The notes: generated by a model not told the origin, from the letters alone. A stretch of DNA of 64,000 bases from Tetrastigma voinierianum (GCA_016808115.1 JAEQBH010006388.1:278036-342035); one strand, 5' to 3'; shown: positions 1-12,360, counted from the first letter of the stretch. Made by a program: numbers and translations.

Positions 1-1118
1 GACTTGCACCTTCGAAATGTATAGCGGTGTTTTCATTGTTTGACTTGGATAGTAGTAATTGGACTATGATTAAGACCCTTATTCTTGAGCATTCATTGAA
101 TTGAATTTGTCATATTACAAGTCACGTGTCCTCGATGAATATTCATGCTGAGCACCGCCAATAATCCTGGCTGTATTTGGTGTTATCTCTCTGCTGCATG
201 CCGAGTACGGTCACTATAACTTGTAATCGCACGTCATTTATGGTATGAATCAAGGTAAAACCTAACTGATGGGGAGGTCATCGCTATGTGCACATGATAC
301 CTTCTGCGCGGCAAAGCCAGTGCCTTTCAGAGCGGTAAGACCTGCGAGAACCCATCTCGCCCACGGATCTTGGTCGAAATAAAATGGATTCCAAGATAAT
401 GGTAAAAGGAAATGTACGATTCCTTAATGGTAAACTATATTTCAGTTTCAAACCCCAAATCTCATTTGATATTGTTGTTCATATTGCCGCTATTCACGTA
501 TAACCTATGTACAAGGATTGATTGATCGGGAAAGATAACCATCCTTGTGAGCCGGCTCTCGAGTACCTAGCCTCACATGTATGGTGATATATTTTTACTC
601 GCAGTTATCTCACCCCGCTGATTTCTCCTTTCGTGGTAGACAGAGAGCCGAGATGCATTTTCGACCACTCGGATTCTATTTGAACATGCAATGGATTATT
701 TTGTTTATTTCTATAATGAGAGTCTAAGTTTCCGTATAGCTCCATGGTGAATTAACTTAGTTATTGGGTTATTTGCAAAATCGACAATTTTGAATAGTTG
801 AGTTGGATAAATTTTGCTTTTTTGATGAAACCTTATTGATATTTTGATGAGACCGCTGAGGTCGTTTTGTTAGTGATGACCACGAGGTCTATTTGTTGTG
901 TTATTTGAGATAATATCATGATATGAGAATTTGAGTTAATTATTAGTAGATTTTAGATTGATATTGGCGTAATAACAGATTTGTCATTAGTTATAGAAAT
1001 GAATAGGTTCTACGACTTTTCGATAGAAATTATGGACTTAGGCTTGCTAAGGGGTTTTGGTGGCCTTAAGCCTACCATTCCCTACGCCGGTCAAAGCCTA
1101 TAAAAGTGGGATGTGACA
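1..1118 (+). repeat. Tekay element 5' LTR, 3' portion
   Basis: This stretch aligns from end to end, with many small differences, to about 9064-10212 of the same element's 3' LTR. Both copies finish with a CCTATAAA run followed by GTGGGATGTGACA, the LTR terminus. The two copies differ by many substitutions and one-base indels, so the insertion is old or the assembly is unpolished. No gene is present. Confidence 0.9.
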
Positions 1119-1120
1119 GT

Positions 1121-1132
1121 TGAGATCAGAGC
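1121..1132 (+). other. Primer binding site, initiator tRNA-Met type
   Basis: TGAGATCAGAGC begins three bases after the LTR end. It matches the usual plant primer site TGGTATCAGAGC, complementary to the 3' end of initiator tRNA-Met, at 10 of 12 positions. This is the minus-strand priming site expected for a Tekay-type chromovirus. Confidence 0.75.
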
Positions 1133-1173
1133 TGTGTTTAAAAGAACTGGGGATACATTTAAAATGATAAATG

Positions 1174-2701
1174 TGATTAGTGCCCAAAAAGTGCTATTTT
1201 GAGCCCTATCCAAGATAGGCTTTGAAGCTGGCGCACTAATCATATCACTTAAGCCAATTGATGTGTGCGTCCACTTAGTTCCACTAATGCCGCTTTCGAA
1301 ACTTTTGGTTATTTTAAGGTGTTTTTGAGTACCTCACTATTTAGTTCAAGTCCGATGTAAAGATATGTACCGACGCCGAGGAATCATGGTATTTTCAGCC
1401 ATCAAAAATATCAAAATTCAATGTGGAATTGAAGGCAAATTGATGAAGAAGAAGTGCAAAGAGGATGCAAAGGATGCAAAGAGTCGGATCAGAAGGGAGG
1501 AATTTTCGCTATGGCTACTTAAAATACTAGGATTGCTAAAATTTCGTTAATTTATAGAGAAAATTTCGCAACTTAGCGAATCGGGGAAATTTCGCTATCT
1601 AGCACCATCAGGCCTAGCGAAATTAATCAATTTCGCATCTCACATATTTTTCGCCAGGCTAATAAATTTCGCTAGGTTAAGCCAAATTTTCGCTTATGCT
1701 ACTAAATTCTCCTCCCATAGCGAAATGGCCGCCTGCGATTTGTGGTAATTAATGCCAAACGATCGCTTGGTGTATTACCACTTTGTCCTTTTGTAAGCCA
1801 ATATTTTAGGCATTTCCAGGTATTTTCACACTTTTGGGTGGACTATTATATAAACTCCCTACAATTTTGTAACCCAAAATTATTATTTTTTGGCAGCAGC
1901 TTTTCATTTTATAAAATTCCCCGCAGCCTTCATTTGTGGTTTCATTTGCTGTCTTCTCTCTTCTTTTCTTTTCATTTTCTCACCGCTAAACACCCCTTTT
2001 TAGATGACAACTCATGATGCTTGGCTGCTTCAGCCTTGAAGAGGAGGGTTGCTAGCTCGGGCTTGGGGCTAATGCAGTCAGTCTCTTGTTTTAAAATGAT
2101 ACAGCACGCATTTAGTGTTCCATGCCTTCCAAACCAGGTTTAATGCCATTTAATGTTGTTCCTTTGGTCAATACTTCTGCCATGCTTTAGGTTCAATGCA
2201 TACTAATGCTAGATGCACTGATGCTGTCCTTAGATGCCATTTACGAGCCATTGAAATGAGGTTGAGTGTTAGGTTTTTAAACCGAATGACTCAATGCTTA
2301 GTACTGTTGACTCAAATAGGAGTGGTTCTAGGGGTTAGGCTTTATAGTTAAACAAAGATCCGCTTGCCGACTATGTCATGTCAATACGAAATAAACCCGA
2401 GGACACTTCAATAGCCCCATGTTATCAAGCTAGGTGACCCAAGCCTAAGGTTACCGCTTTACACTTCACTTTAACCATTTCACCAACACAACATACAACC
2501 TCCCCCGCTAACCAAATCCAAAATCCAAACTAAAGCCTCACCAATTTTCAAACACTAATGCAAATCATTCGTGGATGAAAACCTATATCCCGTGTTCTAA
2601 TCTTAGATCGCTATATCAAGTAGGACTGACTACGGCAAAGATAGGAGGAACATAGGAAACAAATTTTGTTGATTCCGCTCACCCTACCGTGGCACGAATC
2701 A
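1174..2701 (+). mobile_element. Solo LTR of Athila-type element (E/F family)
   Basis: A 1528-bp LTR starts TGATTAGTGCCC and ends GTGGCACGAATCA, with no internal region. It is flanked by the perfect 5-bp duplication AAATG (1169-1173 and 2702-2706). It is homologous over its length to the LTRs of E (51940-53477, reverse) and F (57997-59506). It lies in the Tekay leader, between primer site and gag, and most likely arose by LTR-LTR recombination. Short ORFs inside it have no recognisable domain. Confidence 0.92.
1510..1735. repeat. Cluster of TTTCGC / GCGAAA motifs in LTR
   Basis: About ten copies of TTTCGC or its complement GCGAAA occur within about 225 bp, several in face-to-face pairs such as TTTCGCTATCTAGC and TAGCGAAAT. 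Equivalent clusters lie at the same LTR position in E (52960-53175) and F (58270-58540). A role as U3 regulatory repeats is inference. Confidence 0.6.
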
Positions 2702-2845
2702 AAATGTGACACCATGGAGCATAGGATTCCAAATTGTCTTTTGTATGTCATCATAGTATAGTTAATTTCTGCGTATCCTATAGATGAAAAGTTTGCCACT
2801 CTTGGATATGTATCAGAATCTGCATTTGTTTTCTTGGTTGTCATA

Positions 2846-4190
2846 ATGCCACCAAGAAGACAAATACGCTGCACTTCTCGAGATCGTGACCACTCGCCAA
2901 GGGCTAAGGGAGATCTATGATCCGATAGATGCTGGGATGCCGATGTGGAGTCCGTGCATCGAGATCGGGATCGAGACGGAGATAAATTCACCCCTAGATT
3001 AAGGCAAGGTGAGAGGCGTATGAGGCTGGAGAATGTTCCACCACCGCCTCCATTTGATATGGATGATTTGAGAATTTTGAGGCAAGAAATACAGGAGTTA
3101 AGGGCAGAGAATAGAGCCCTTAGGCGGGAAGTAGATTAGGTGAGATAGCAGGTTCCATTTCCAGTTCCACCTGCTCCAGCTCCAAATGCCCACACAACCT
3201 CCGCATTGTGTGCTCAGAGGGCAGCCAGCTAACGGATGAGGAAGGTCTATCTTTATAGGAGTTCTTGAGGTTTAAGACCTGCATCATGGTGAGGAAGGAG
3301 ATGACCCACAGATTTCAAGGAGACAGTAAAAGTAGTGATGAGATTATCATGCTCTCGATGCTAGAGAAATTGAGCTGCAGGAATGCAAGATGAAGAATAA
3401 TGCATGGGATTGGTTCCAGACACATTGGAGGATCAAGATGGAGGGAACCCCCACTTGGGAGATGTTTAGAGAGGTCACAGGATGAGTTTATATCCTCAAG
3501 AGACACGCACAGGCTTATCGCTTGAGAAGTTGGGAAAACAGACTTATCGATGAGCATTCGAGTATGCTAAAGAGTTCACTCGTCTGAGTAAGTATGCTCC
3601 CAGACTGGTACCTGATGAAGCAGCCCGTGTTGATAGATTCCGAGCTGGAATGATACCACCTCTTTACAATGCACTATTGTCTGGAGATTTTCCCACATTG
3701 ACAAAGATTGTTGATAGAGCTAAATTATGGGAGACCAAGAATAAAGAGGCATGGGCTGAGAGGGATAGAAAGAGGAAAAATGAGGAGGCCGAGAGAAGGG
3801 AAGAGTGAAGGAGCCGTGTTCAGTCACCATAACCAAAATAAGAGGGGGCCAAAGGAGAGGATAAATACAAGTTACCTCGCAATCAACATCAGCAAAGAAC
3901 ACAAGGTTCAAGTGAAACCCGTGTGTAAAGTGTGTGAAAAGGGCACAAGGGTCAATGTAGGTTATTCCATAGTCATACGTTGTGGTCACAGAATATATCC
4001 AGAACCCACTTAAGGGTGCTCAAGAACAAGAGTCTCAACACCTCACCTCACGCAGCTGCAGAGAGACCTCGAGAGGTGCGAGCAGAGGAGCACAGGACAG
4101 CTCCCCGCATTTGTGCACAGCATTCCCGCACCAGTTGGTAGAGGCCAAGGTAGAGTTTTTGCGCTAACTGTCAGGAGGCTCGCACTACCA
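2846..4190 (+). pseudogene. gag: Tekay gag, degenerate
   Basis: The start is placed at the ATG reading MPPRRQIR, a few codons into the unique leader after the solo LTR. An Arg/Asp/Glu-rich N-terminus is followed by a proline patch and a charged coil (2945-3139). The capsid region reads out of frame around 3240-3760, including EYAKEFTRLSKYAPRLVPDE, a Tekay-type gag motif. A zinc-knuckle remnant is seen near 3920-4000 (CKVC, later RCGH), but spacing is lost. Several stops and frameshifts make it non-functional. Confidence 0.8.
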
Positions 4191-4254
4191 ACATCACAGG
4201 ATGTGTATATCCCGACTTAAATAAATTCTTGGGTAAGAAAAATTTTAAATGCTT

Positions 4255-4570
4255 TTAATTTATTCATAGGTATAATACATGTACAAAACGAACAAGCCAA
4301 AGTGTTATTTGATCCGGGAGCCACTCACTCATTTGTATCCCCATCTTATGCTAAGAAATTGAACAAGGGTAAAATGATAATGGAAAATCCCTATTATTAG
4401 CACCACTTGGAGAAATAGTCGAGGTGAACTATATGTACAGAGATCATGTGAGATAATGATGTGGGATAGCAGACATATGCTAATTTGATTGAATTGCCTA
4501 TATCGGGAGTTTGATGTTATCTTAGGCGGGAATGGTTGTCGCTAACTATGCAACCATGGATTGTTATAGT
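4255..4570 (+). pseudogene. Tekay retropepsin (protease) remnant
   Basis: The active-site region reads VLFDPGATHSFVSPSYAKKL near 4300-4360. Retropepsins of this group normally have D-S-G-A-T-H-S-F, so the catalytic Asp is present and the next residue is Pro. Downstream the frame breaks, and a later stretch (4490-4560) resembles the C-terminal part of the fold only weakly. It lies between gag and RT as expected. Confidence 0.75.
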
Positions 4571-4769
4571 AGAAAGAAGATAAGTTCAAACCATTGGGAG
4601 TACCTGAGCTTGTTTTCCAAAGAGATCATAATGTGAAGCCCTAGTACTGATTTCAGCCAGAGCAAATAGGAGGTTACTTAAGAAGGGCTGCTGTGGGTAT
4701 TTAGCCTATGTGAGAGATGCTAATTCCTCTACTGACGGGGGGAGATATACCGTTGTGAGGGATTACCCC

Positions 4770-6240
4770 GTATGTCTTTCCCCGATGATTTACCAGATTA
4801 GCAATTGTACAGGAAATTGAGTTTCACTATTGACTTGTTACCCGGTACAAATCCTATATCTATTGCACCATACCGTATAAGGCACCCAATCGACTGAAAG
4901 AGCTGAAAGAGCGCTACAAGAATTGGCCGGATAAGGGCTTTATTAGACCGCAACTTCATCGGTGCACCCTGTTATTTGTGAAGAAAGCCGATGGGACTAT
5001 GAGGATGCATTGACACCGGCTGGTCGAATAAGGTAACAATCAAGAATAGGTATCCACTCTATAATAGATGATTTGTTTCGATCCGCCATTAAATACTATT
5101 TTTCAAAGATTGACCTTCGGTCCGCTACCATCGCTGGAAGATAAGGAGAAGATATACCAAGACCGCATTCAGACTCGATATGGTCATTATGAGTTCCCCG
5201 GTATTACCGTTACGACTAACGCACCGTACCAAGGCTATGGATTTACGAACCTGATTTTTAAAACCTATTTGGATAAATTTGTGGTATGTTTATAGATGAT
5301 ATCGTGATTTATTCGAAAAAGTCATGTAAACATGGGAACACCTCAGATTTTATCAGCACTTTAGAACACATCAACTGTATGCAAACTGCCTAAATGTGAG
5401 TTGCCAACAAAGGTGAGTTTCTCGGGCATGTGATAAGCAAGGAGGGAAAACAGGATTCTAAGAAGGTAGAAGAAAGAACAATCAGTTTAGACCCACCAAT
5501 GACTCGAGATAATGAGCTGGTATGGCCGGATATTACGTGAGATTTCAGGAAAAAGATTTTTCCAGGAATATCCGCTCCACGACACTCCGCCGATCGTGAA
5601 GCAAGTAAAATTTGAGTGGGATGACACCCGTGAGCAAAGTTTCCATAAACTTAAGGATTGCTTAACTACTACTCCAGTGTTAGCATTACCCACGCATCGT
5701 GGAGGTATGACAAAGGTATCAGGATGCCTGCAGCAGGATCGGGTCAGGTTTTTGATGCGGAATGGGAAGGTAATAGCATATGCATCCAGACGCTTGAGGA
5801 GACATGAGTTGAATTATCCCACATGACCCGAAGATACGGCAAAGTGATTTGCCTTTGAAGATATGGAGAGCCGCTACTTATATGGTGAGGAAGTGTAGAG
5901 ATTTACCGAGGTCACAAAAGCCTTGATACATTCAACGTGAGAGATATTTGAATCTGATGAGAGGAGATGGGTAGAGTTCTTGAAGACTATGATTGCGGAT
6001 TTTATATCATCCTGGGAAAGCGATGTGGTGGCCTGATGCTTTAAGCGAGAAATCCCGTAAGGCGATCTGTACGTATTCGGTACATAAGAGGAGTATAGTG
6101 AAGGAGTTGAGGATCTACAATTTAATATGAATACAGTTTGGAGATTCTGAGTCCCGGGGGATTAGTTACCTGCAGGTTCAGGTGAGGCCCTTATTGATTG
6201 ATGAGATCAAGGCCAAGCCAAGATAAGGATCCTTCCTTTA
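4770..6240 (+). pseudogene. pol: Tekay reverse transcriptase and RNase H, degenerate
   Basis: The RT start is readable near 4790-4900 as a run ending TIDLLPGTNPISIAPYRI, typical of Del/Tekay. Central RT is heavily frameshifted. The catalytic box reads MFIDDIVIYSKKS at 5286-5324, so both Asp residues survive. The connection and RNase H region covers about 5500-6240; the segment 5512-5826 ends YASRRLRRHELNYPT, matching the RNase H phrase for strand-shared plant Ty3 elements. Roughly a dozen frame breaks are needed to follow the domain, so there is no activity. Confidence 0.8.
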
Positions 6241-6249
6241 TTAAATTGA

Positions 6250-7610
6250 GAGAGGCGTCTGGTCGGAGACGAGACATCCGGTTGAAATTAGGGATAGGCG
6301 TCTTTGAGTGAGAAATAATTTGTGTGTGCTGATGTAGATGGGTTGAGACAAAGTTCTCTGAGGAAGCCCATAATGCACCTTATGAGTGTTCATCCGGGAG
6401 TCACCAAGATGTACGGGATGTTAAAGGTATGTATTGGTGGAATGGGATGAAAAGGATGTAACACAGTATGTGGCATCATAATTTGACATGCCAACAAGTC
6501 AAATTCGAGCACGAGAGACCCGCAGGTCTTAAGGAGTTGCCATTACGAAGAATGAAATGGGAAGAAAATTACCTATGGACCGTGGTTGGGTTACCAAAGA
6601 CTCGAGGGAAGGGGGCATGGTCGATCTGGGTTATAGTTGTGGTTAATGAAAATCGACTCACTTCTTAGGCTGGCCAAGACCAGCATACGGTGTACGGTAC
6701 CGCGGATGTATGCAGGCGGTATAGTAGCCTTGCGGATTACCGGTGTCCATAGTATCGACGAGAAGATCCACCTTGATTCACCTCGAGGTTTTAGCGACGG
6801 AAGCGCAGGTACTAAGGCGGGATTTGATCTGACCTTCCATCCTCAGACGGATGGGCGGTCCGGAGCGGACAATTCGGACTAGAGGATATCTTTCCGGATG
6901 TAATGTTATGATTTGGTGGTGGGGAAAATATTTGCCTTTGGTAGGGATTTTGCTTATAATAGCAGCTACCATTCTACGATTGGAGATAGGCGCCATATGA
7001 GGCACTATGGAATGGAAATGTAAGTCACCTTCTTGTTGGATGGAGGTAAGTGATAGAAATTGGAAGGTCCGGAGTTGATCGGGCTTACGAGAAATTACTG
7101 TTATTCAGGAGAGAATGAGGACGGCTTTCGATCGACAAAGAGTTATCTTGTGATCCGAGAGCGGGATGTACGATTTTGGTGTGGGGTAGTCACGTTTTCC
7201 TTAAAATATCTCCACCATGAAGGGAGTAGTGAGATTCGGGAAGAAAGGGAAGGCGACATCGAGATATATAGGGCCATTTACTTGAGATATTGGATAGGGT
7301 TAGCAATGTATCTTACAGGTGCTTTGCCTAACTGGCCATGTGCATCCCGGTGTTTCACATCTCAATGTTACGATCGTTCCTCATCCGTCTCCGTTCTTCG
7401 GACTCGAGGAGATTGAGGTGTGCGATCTGTCATATGAAGAGGTACCCCGGTAGCCATAGTGGATGAAGCGGACCGGGAAAGGCGAGAAAAGAAATAGCGC
7501 ATGGTAAAGGTTCGTTAAATGAATCACGAGTAGAGGTGTACACAGGAGGAGTGGAGGCTGTCGATGAAGGACAAATATCCTCAACTCTTCGAGTGATAAG
7601 GTACACACTC
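6250..7610 (+). pseudogene. pol: Tekay integrase with chromodomain-like C-terminus, degenerate
   Basis: The HHCC zinc region begins near 6380 (VHPGVTKMYG) and its CxxC equivalent near 6487. The core is recognisable by TFHPQTDGRS at 6834-6863 and AYNSSYHSTIG near 6950-6985. The first catalytic Asp is replaced where VDR is expected and the Glu region is frameshifted, so the DDE triad is lost. The C-terminal stretch 7420-7600 resembles the group-II chromodomain of Tekay elements (AIVD, then KYPQLFE near the end), which is known to target such elements to heterochromatin. Confidence 0.8.
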
Positions 7611-7639
7611 TTTAATAAATTTGAGGACAAATTTTTATA

Positions 7640-7653
7640 AGGGGGGGGAAGAA
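7640..7653 (+). other. Polypurine tract of Tekay element
   Basis: A purine run containing eight G's (AGGGGGGGGAAGAA) directly abuts the 3' LTR start at 7654, as required for plus-strand priming. Confidence 0.85.
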
Positions 7654-10212
7654 TGTAACACCCCAAACATTTTTTTAAATGAAATTTTTTCATGGAATTT
7701 AAGTTTTAGGTGTTTTAAGGTCCATCATGAATTTATAATAATTTTTAGGAATTGTTCTCAATTAAATGGAATTTTAGGAAAATATGTGAGCAGGTCAAAT
7801 TATGTTTGATTGGCAAAATGGACCACTAAAGCCCAGTGATGAAATGAAGTCTGTGGAATTTTTATGGCTAAATTAAAGTCAAAATATATGTTATAAAATA
7901 AAATTAATAAAAATACATGAATAAAAATAATAATAAAAATAAATGAACAGTGAACCGGGTAGGGAAAAGTCAGCAGATTTTGTTGACCAAGGAGCCAAAA
8001 GAGACATTTAAAAAATTCCAGGGCCTTAAAATTCAAAAACTGCAGAGACTTAAGTGCAATATTTAAATAATTTTTAAAATATTAGGCCCCAGAAAATCGA
8101 GCGAACAAAAGAAAAAAATTGAAGAACCTAGGTTTCTCATTGGCCTTGGCTAACTGGGGAAGGAAGAAAATTTTGTTGCAGACAATTCCCTTTGAATCAA
8201 CCTGTGATTTTTCATGGTGGGAGACTTCTGAAGGTATATTAAAGCGCCATGGTTTTTAATTTTGGTTTTGCATGGTCTGTATTGAAGGAAAGGGGCTGAA
8301 TTGATAAATGGTTGTTGTTTGGATGGTCAATTAGGGCTGTTTGGAATGAATTAATTGTTCTAATGTGAATGCTAGGTTGCAATTGCATTTTGAATCTATA
8401 GAATGTGACCTAAGAGGTATGAATTAGGTCTGGTATGTTTTAAAATTTGGGAAAATGTATTTAGAATGAATTGAGGTGGTAATTAGTGGAATTAAGGGTT
8501 GGATCGATTGAATGTGAATTTCTGTTTGAAGGTCTACTTGGACAGAATCATAGGAGAACCTAATGGACTAATTTTAGGGCCAATTTGACATCATTGGAAA
8601 GATATGGGTGTTAGTGAAATTTTGCCACTGGTTTCAAGTCTTTTTGACGTCGGTAGAGAAAGATATAGGAAAAATGCCTTGATCGCAATCTGCCAAAAAA
8701 AAACGAGTTTAGTGATTAAACATTAGATATAAGAAATTAGTTGTAAAATTGAATATTAAAATTATAATTTTGGGTATTTAGATGTTAAAAGGCAGAATTT
8801 TGAAGATAAGAAAGTAAAAGGGGATTTTAAAATTATTTAAAAAGTTCAAGTTAGGCGATTAAATAGAAAGCAGGGTAGCGGCACAATTGAGTGAGTGGAT
8901 AACAAGGTATGGCTCGTTATGATTTTGGCGCGATTATCTTTATATTTCTTTTCTTGCATGAATATTGGTATAGCAAGCGAAGTTGGGAGAGGCTCACCAC
9001 GTTCAGGGTGAATAGCCCTAAGTGAGCTGGGTAATAGGGAGAGTGAGTAAATTTATATCATCGTACTTGCACCTTGAAGTATATCGCGGTGTTTTCATTG
9101 TTTGACTTGATACGTAGTAATTGACTATGATTAAGACCACTTATTCTTAGGCATTCATTGAATTGAATTTTTCATATGCCACAAGTCACGTGTCGATGAA
9201 TATTCATGCGAGCACGGTCGGCTAGCTCTTGTGTATTTGGTGTTATCTCTTGTTGTATCTCTTGAGTACGGTGTTTATAACTTATGTCGTTAATATTGAT
9301 GGTATAGATAGGAAAACCTAACTAATGGGGAGGTCATCAGGCTATGTGCACATGGTACCCTCTGGGGTGGGGCAAGCCGGTGCCTTCTTAGAAGGTGAAA
9401 AGTGGAAACTCTGGCGTAGAACCCGGCCCGTTCTACGGATGCTGGTTGGAGATATGCGGATTTGATATAAGGTAAAAAGGAGATATGCAGTTCACAGATA
9501 AGTGAAACTATATTTATGTGTTTCAAGAGCCTCTAGTCATTTGATATTGTTGTTCCATATTGCAGCTATTTGTTGCATAGCGTGTGCGGTGATTGATTGA
9601 TTGAACATAAGCCATCCTTGTGAAGTAGGCCTTGAGTACCTGGCCTCCATAGAGTATGGTGATATATTTTACTCACGAGGTTATCACCCCAGTTGATTTC
9701 CTCCTTTTACGTGTAGACCAGGAGAAAGGAGAATCAGGCATTTCTTGACCACTTGGATTCTATTTGAACATGTAAAGGATTATTATTTTTGTTTATTTGG
9801 TGAATGAGAATCTAAGTTTCCAGAAAGACTCCATGGTGAATTAACTTGGTTATTAGGTTAAATATTTGGATTTAAATAAATAAATTTTGAATGGATTGGA
9901 GTTGGATGAAATTTGCTTTTGATGAAACCTTGTGTGTTTTTAGTGAGACCGTTGGGGCCGTTTTGGTAGTGGATGACCACGGAGTCTATTTGTTATGTTA
10001 TTTGAGATAATATCATGATATGAGAATTTGGAGTTAATTATTAGTAGATTTTAGATTGATATTACGAACATGAGGTTGTCATTAGTTATAGAAGCAGAAT
10101 AGGTCTTGCAGTTGTTAGAAATTATGGGACTTAGGCTTGCTCGGGTTTGGTGGCTCTGCAGCCTACCCATTCCCCTAAGCGTGGATCACGACCTATAAAG
10201 TGGGATGTGACA
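7654..10212 (+). repeat. Tekay element 3' LTR, complete
   Basis: A 2559-bp LTR runs from TGTAACACCCC to GGGATGTGACA. Its last 1.15 kb matches 1-1118. It contains no recognisable gene. The flanking bases ATCCT (10213-10217) are the right-hand copy of the target duplication. Confidence 0.9.
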
Positions 10213-12123
10213 ATCCTATTGCGATAGAGAAAACTCTATCGCGACTAAGTTTCCATGTTAAAAAACAATTGTTTGTTGCGATACGGAAAATTTTGTCGTG
10301 ACAAACTCTACTAGAACAAGGACATGGGAAGATGGGTGAAAATAGGTTTGGTGTCATGACACAAGGCATTCCTATCGCGATAAGAACAAGACTACTGAAT
10401 ACAAATTATGTCACTACATTATCAAAGTATGTCCCGACACAATTCAAGAGTAAGCCCAGAGATCAGGTCGCGACATAATACAAGGGGCTACGACAGAGAG
10501 AGCGACAAAGATTGAAAGCTTTGTCGCGACATAAGGCCACATGTCACGACAAATGTCTGTTGGTAATTTGGGGATCCACAATGCAATTAATGAAGTGATA
10601 GTGGAAAGCCTATAAATATACGGTTCTAGGGAAATGTGTGCAGCTTTCGGCGGCTCTAAGATTTCTAGGTGGTTGAAGACTCATTTTAAATTTTATTTTA
10701 TTTTTTTTCCATTTTAGTAGATTTAGCTTGGTATATCTTTATTTGGTTAGTTTTCCTTTAATTTTATGGATTTGGGTAATAACGTGTGTAGCTTAAGATG
10801 GTATTTCTTTATAAATTCTTCTTTTCATTAACTGCTTCATTTAAATGGATGCTGGGAAGTTTCTGGAGTTTATTTATTTCACTTTGTTTATAATTGCAGT
10901 GAATTTTCGAAAGCAATTAGTCACTGATATGAGTAAACTAGTTTTGAGAAGTTGAGCTCACTGGAAATGGGTCTTTGATGAAAGTCATTTTGCTGCATAA
11001 GGAGGAAGGAAGCTTTGATTAGAATTCTTGAATTTATTTGATTGATATTGTTTACTAATTTACTTGTTCTGAATACGAGTACCGTTTACCCAATGCAAAG
11101 TACTTTGTCTCACTCTGATTTCCAAGAGGCCCTCCGAGTGACACAGAGATGGATAATCCTGAGAGTGTAGAACAATTCCTTGTGGGTATGGTAGACTAAT
11201 ACTATGGAACTAATGAGCTTTGAAGGATTACTCAAATAGATCACCAACTTCTTTTAAGTTGAGATAGGTTGAATGAAGAATCTATCTAATCACTCAGAAG
11301 TTTCTCCTCTTTCTGATGAATTGATTTTGGTCACGTATTAGCTGAGATCTAATCAAGGAGATGGAGATTTGCATCAGAAGTGTAGGATGAGGTGTCAATC
11401 AAATTGGAGAAGGCTTGCAAGATCCTATATATGGGGGCAAGAATTCTTTAGTCCTAAGATCTGAGTATGAAGTACTAAAAAGGAAAAATACTTGATTCTT
11501 ATAAAGAGGGTTATATATTACAAGTAATTGATTAGAATCATGTCTCAAAAATGAATATGAACCTTTCATCAGTGAAAAGTATTGTAAGGGAGAAATCCGA
11601 ACCATACTACCTTGCATATTTGATAAGCCTTCGGTTCCAATTGATAAATTTGTTTGAAAATTGAAATGATGCGAAATTGATTTATTATTAGCGCCAGTCT
11701 AGATCAAGATTTGTACGACTCGATTCTCAACCCCTAGTTTTATTAAACTTGCGGCAACTATATTTAAGATTTCTGTCTGGGACTACTTTTAAGTCCTCTT
11801 GTGTATCATATCGTTAGATTACAAAATAGTAATGATTTTGAGTTATTAGGGTTAGTAGTCTTTTGATTTATCATACATCCTTGTGAGAATGATATCGGAC
11901 TTTAAATATCCTAAGCTTATAGCATACGTAGGTGCACTTACGATTGATTGAGACCATAAACACAAATTTAAATAAGGTCATCTTATAAGAGAGAAAACAG
12001 TTCCATCTTTTCATACATATGAAAAATAGGCTCTCCAACAAGTTGCATGGAATTATTGCCTAGGGTTGATCAGCCACTCTTTGTGCAGTGTCATAAATTT
12101 GCATATATCATTAGGTCTGATCA
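10213..12123 (+). repeat. C1 5' LTR, 3' two-thirds
   Basis: The stretch aligns to 29822-31730. It opens inside the TGTCGCGACA-type palindrome array, then has a TATA-like TATAAATATA at 10611-10620, matched by TTTATAAATA near 30236 in the other LTR. It ends CTGATCA just before the primer site. No gene is present; a 72-codon minus-strand ORF at 11399-11617 has no family resemblance. Confidence 0.88.
10611..10620 (+). promoter_or_regulatory. Putative LTR TATA box of C1
   Basis: TATAAATATA follows the palindrome array. The paired LTR has TTTATAAATA at the same point. The position fits a U3/R boundary; transcription itself is inferred. Confidence 0.6.
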
Positions 12124-12128
12124 AGTTT

Positions 12129-12146
12129 TAGGCGTCATTGTCGGGG
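12129..12146 (+). other. Primer binding site, tRNA-Asp type (C1)
   Basis: TAGGCGTCATTGTCGGGG lies five bases after the LTR end. It is a slightly decayed form of TGGCGCCGTTGTCGGGG, the site complementary to the tRNA-Asp 3' end used by Athila elements. Confidence 0.8.
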
Positions 12147-12360
12147 AGAGATGATACGTTTAAAGATCAATATTATAATAAAAAAGGGATTTACTAATTT
12201 GGACATTTTTCTTTTTGATTTTTTTTTTTTGAAAATCACAAAAATAGTTTTTAAACGATGGGCGAAAAAGCTCTTGACATTTATATGAGCATAATGGAAT
12301 ACTTTGTTTCCCATGGGATTCATTTCATCTTAGTGTGTTTCTATTCGAGGAAGATTTTAA
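12147..12360 (+). other. C1 leader between primer site and gag
   Basis: AT-rich leader with homopolymer runs, including about twelve T's near 12218-12230. No ORF or clear secondary structure was seen, in contrast to the hairpin found in the leaders of D and F. Confidence 0.5.

Larger units (their letters stand above)
1..10212 (+). mobile_element. Ty3/Gypsy Tekay/Del-type chromovirus, 5' end outside window
   Basis: The 3' part of a 5' LTR, a tRNA-iMet-like primer site, gag, protease, RT, RNase H, integrase with chromodomain-like tail, a polypurine tract and a complete 3' LTR lie in the standard Ty3/Gypsy order. The LTR starts TGTAACACCCC and ends GGGATGTGACA, as is common in Tekay/Del elements. 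All coding parts carry stops and frameshifts. It is inserted in the 5' LTR of Athila-like element C1: the five bases after it, ATCCT, match the same point in C1's 3' LTR (29822-29826). Its own 5' LTR should begin about 1.4 kb upstream of the window. Confidence 0.88.

Noticed and set aside
1096..1118. CCTATAAAAG as a TATA box
   Set aside because: It lies about 20 bases before the LTR 3' end in both copies, too late for a U3 promoter; best seen as part of the conserved LTR terminus.
2611..2991. 126-codon minus-strand ORF
   Set aside because: It spans the end of the solo LTR, its duplication and the Tekay gag start in antisense; a chance ORF across an insertion border.
7060..7416. 118-codon ORF as a separate gene
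   Set aside because: It reads as the decayed integrase C-terminal region of the Tekay element, with frame switches on both sides.
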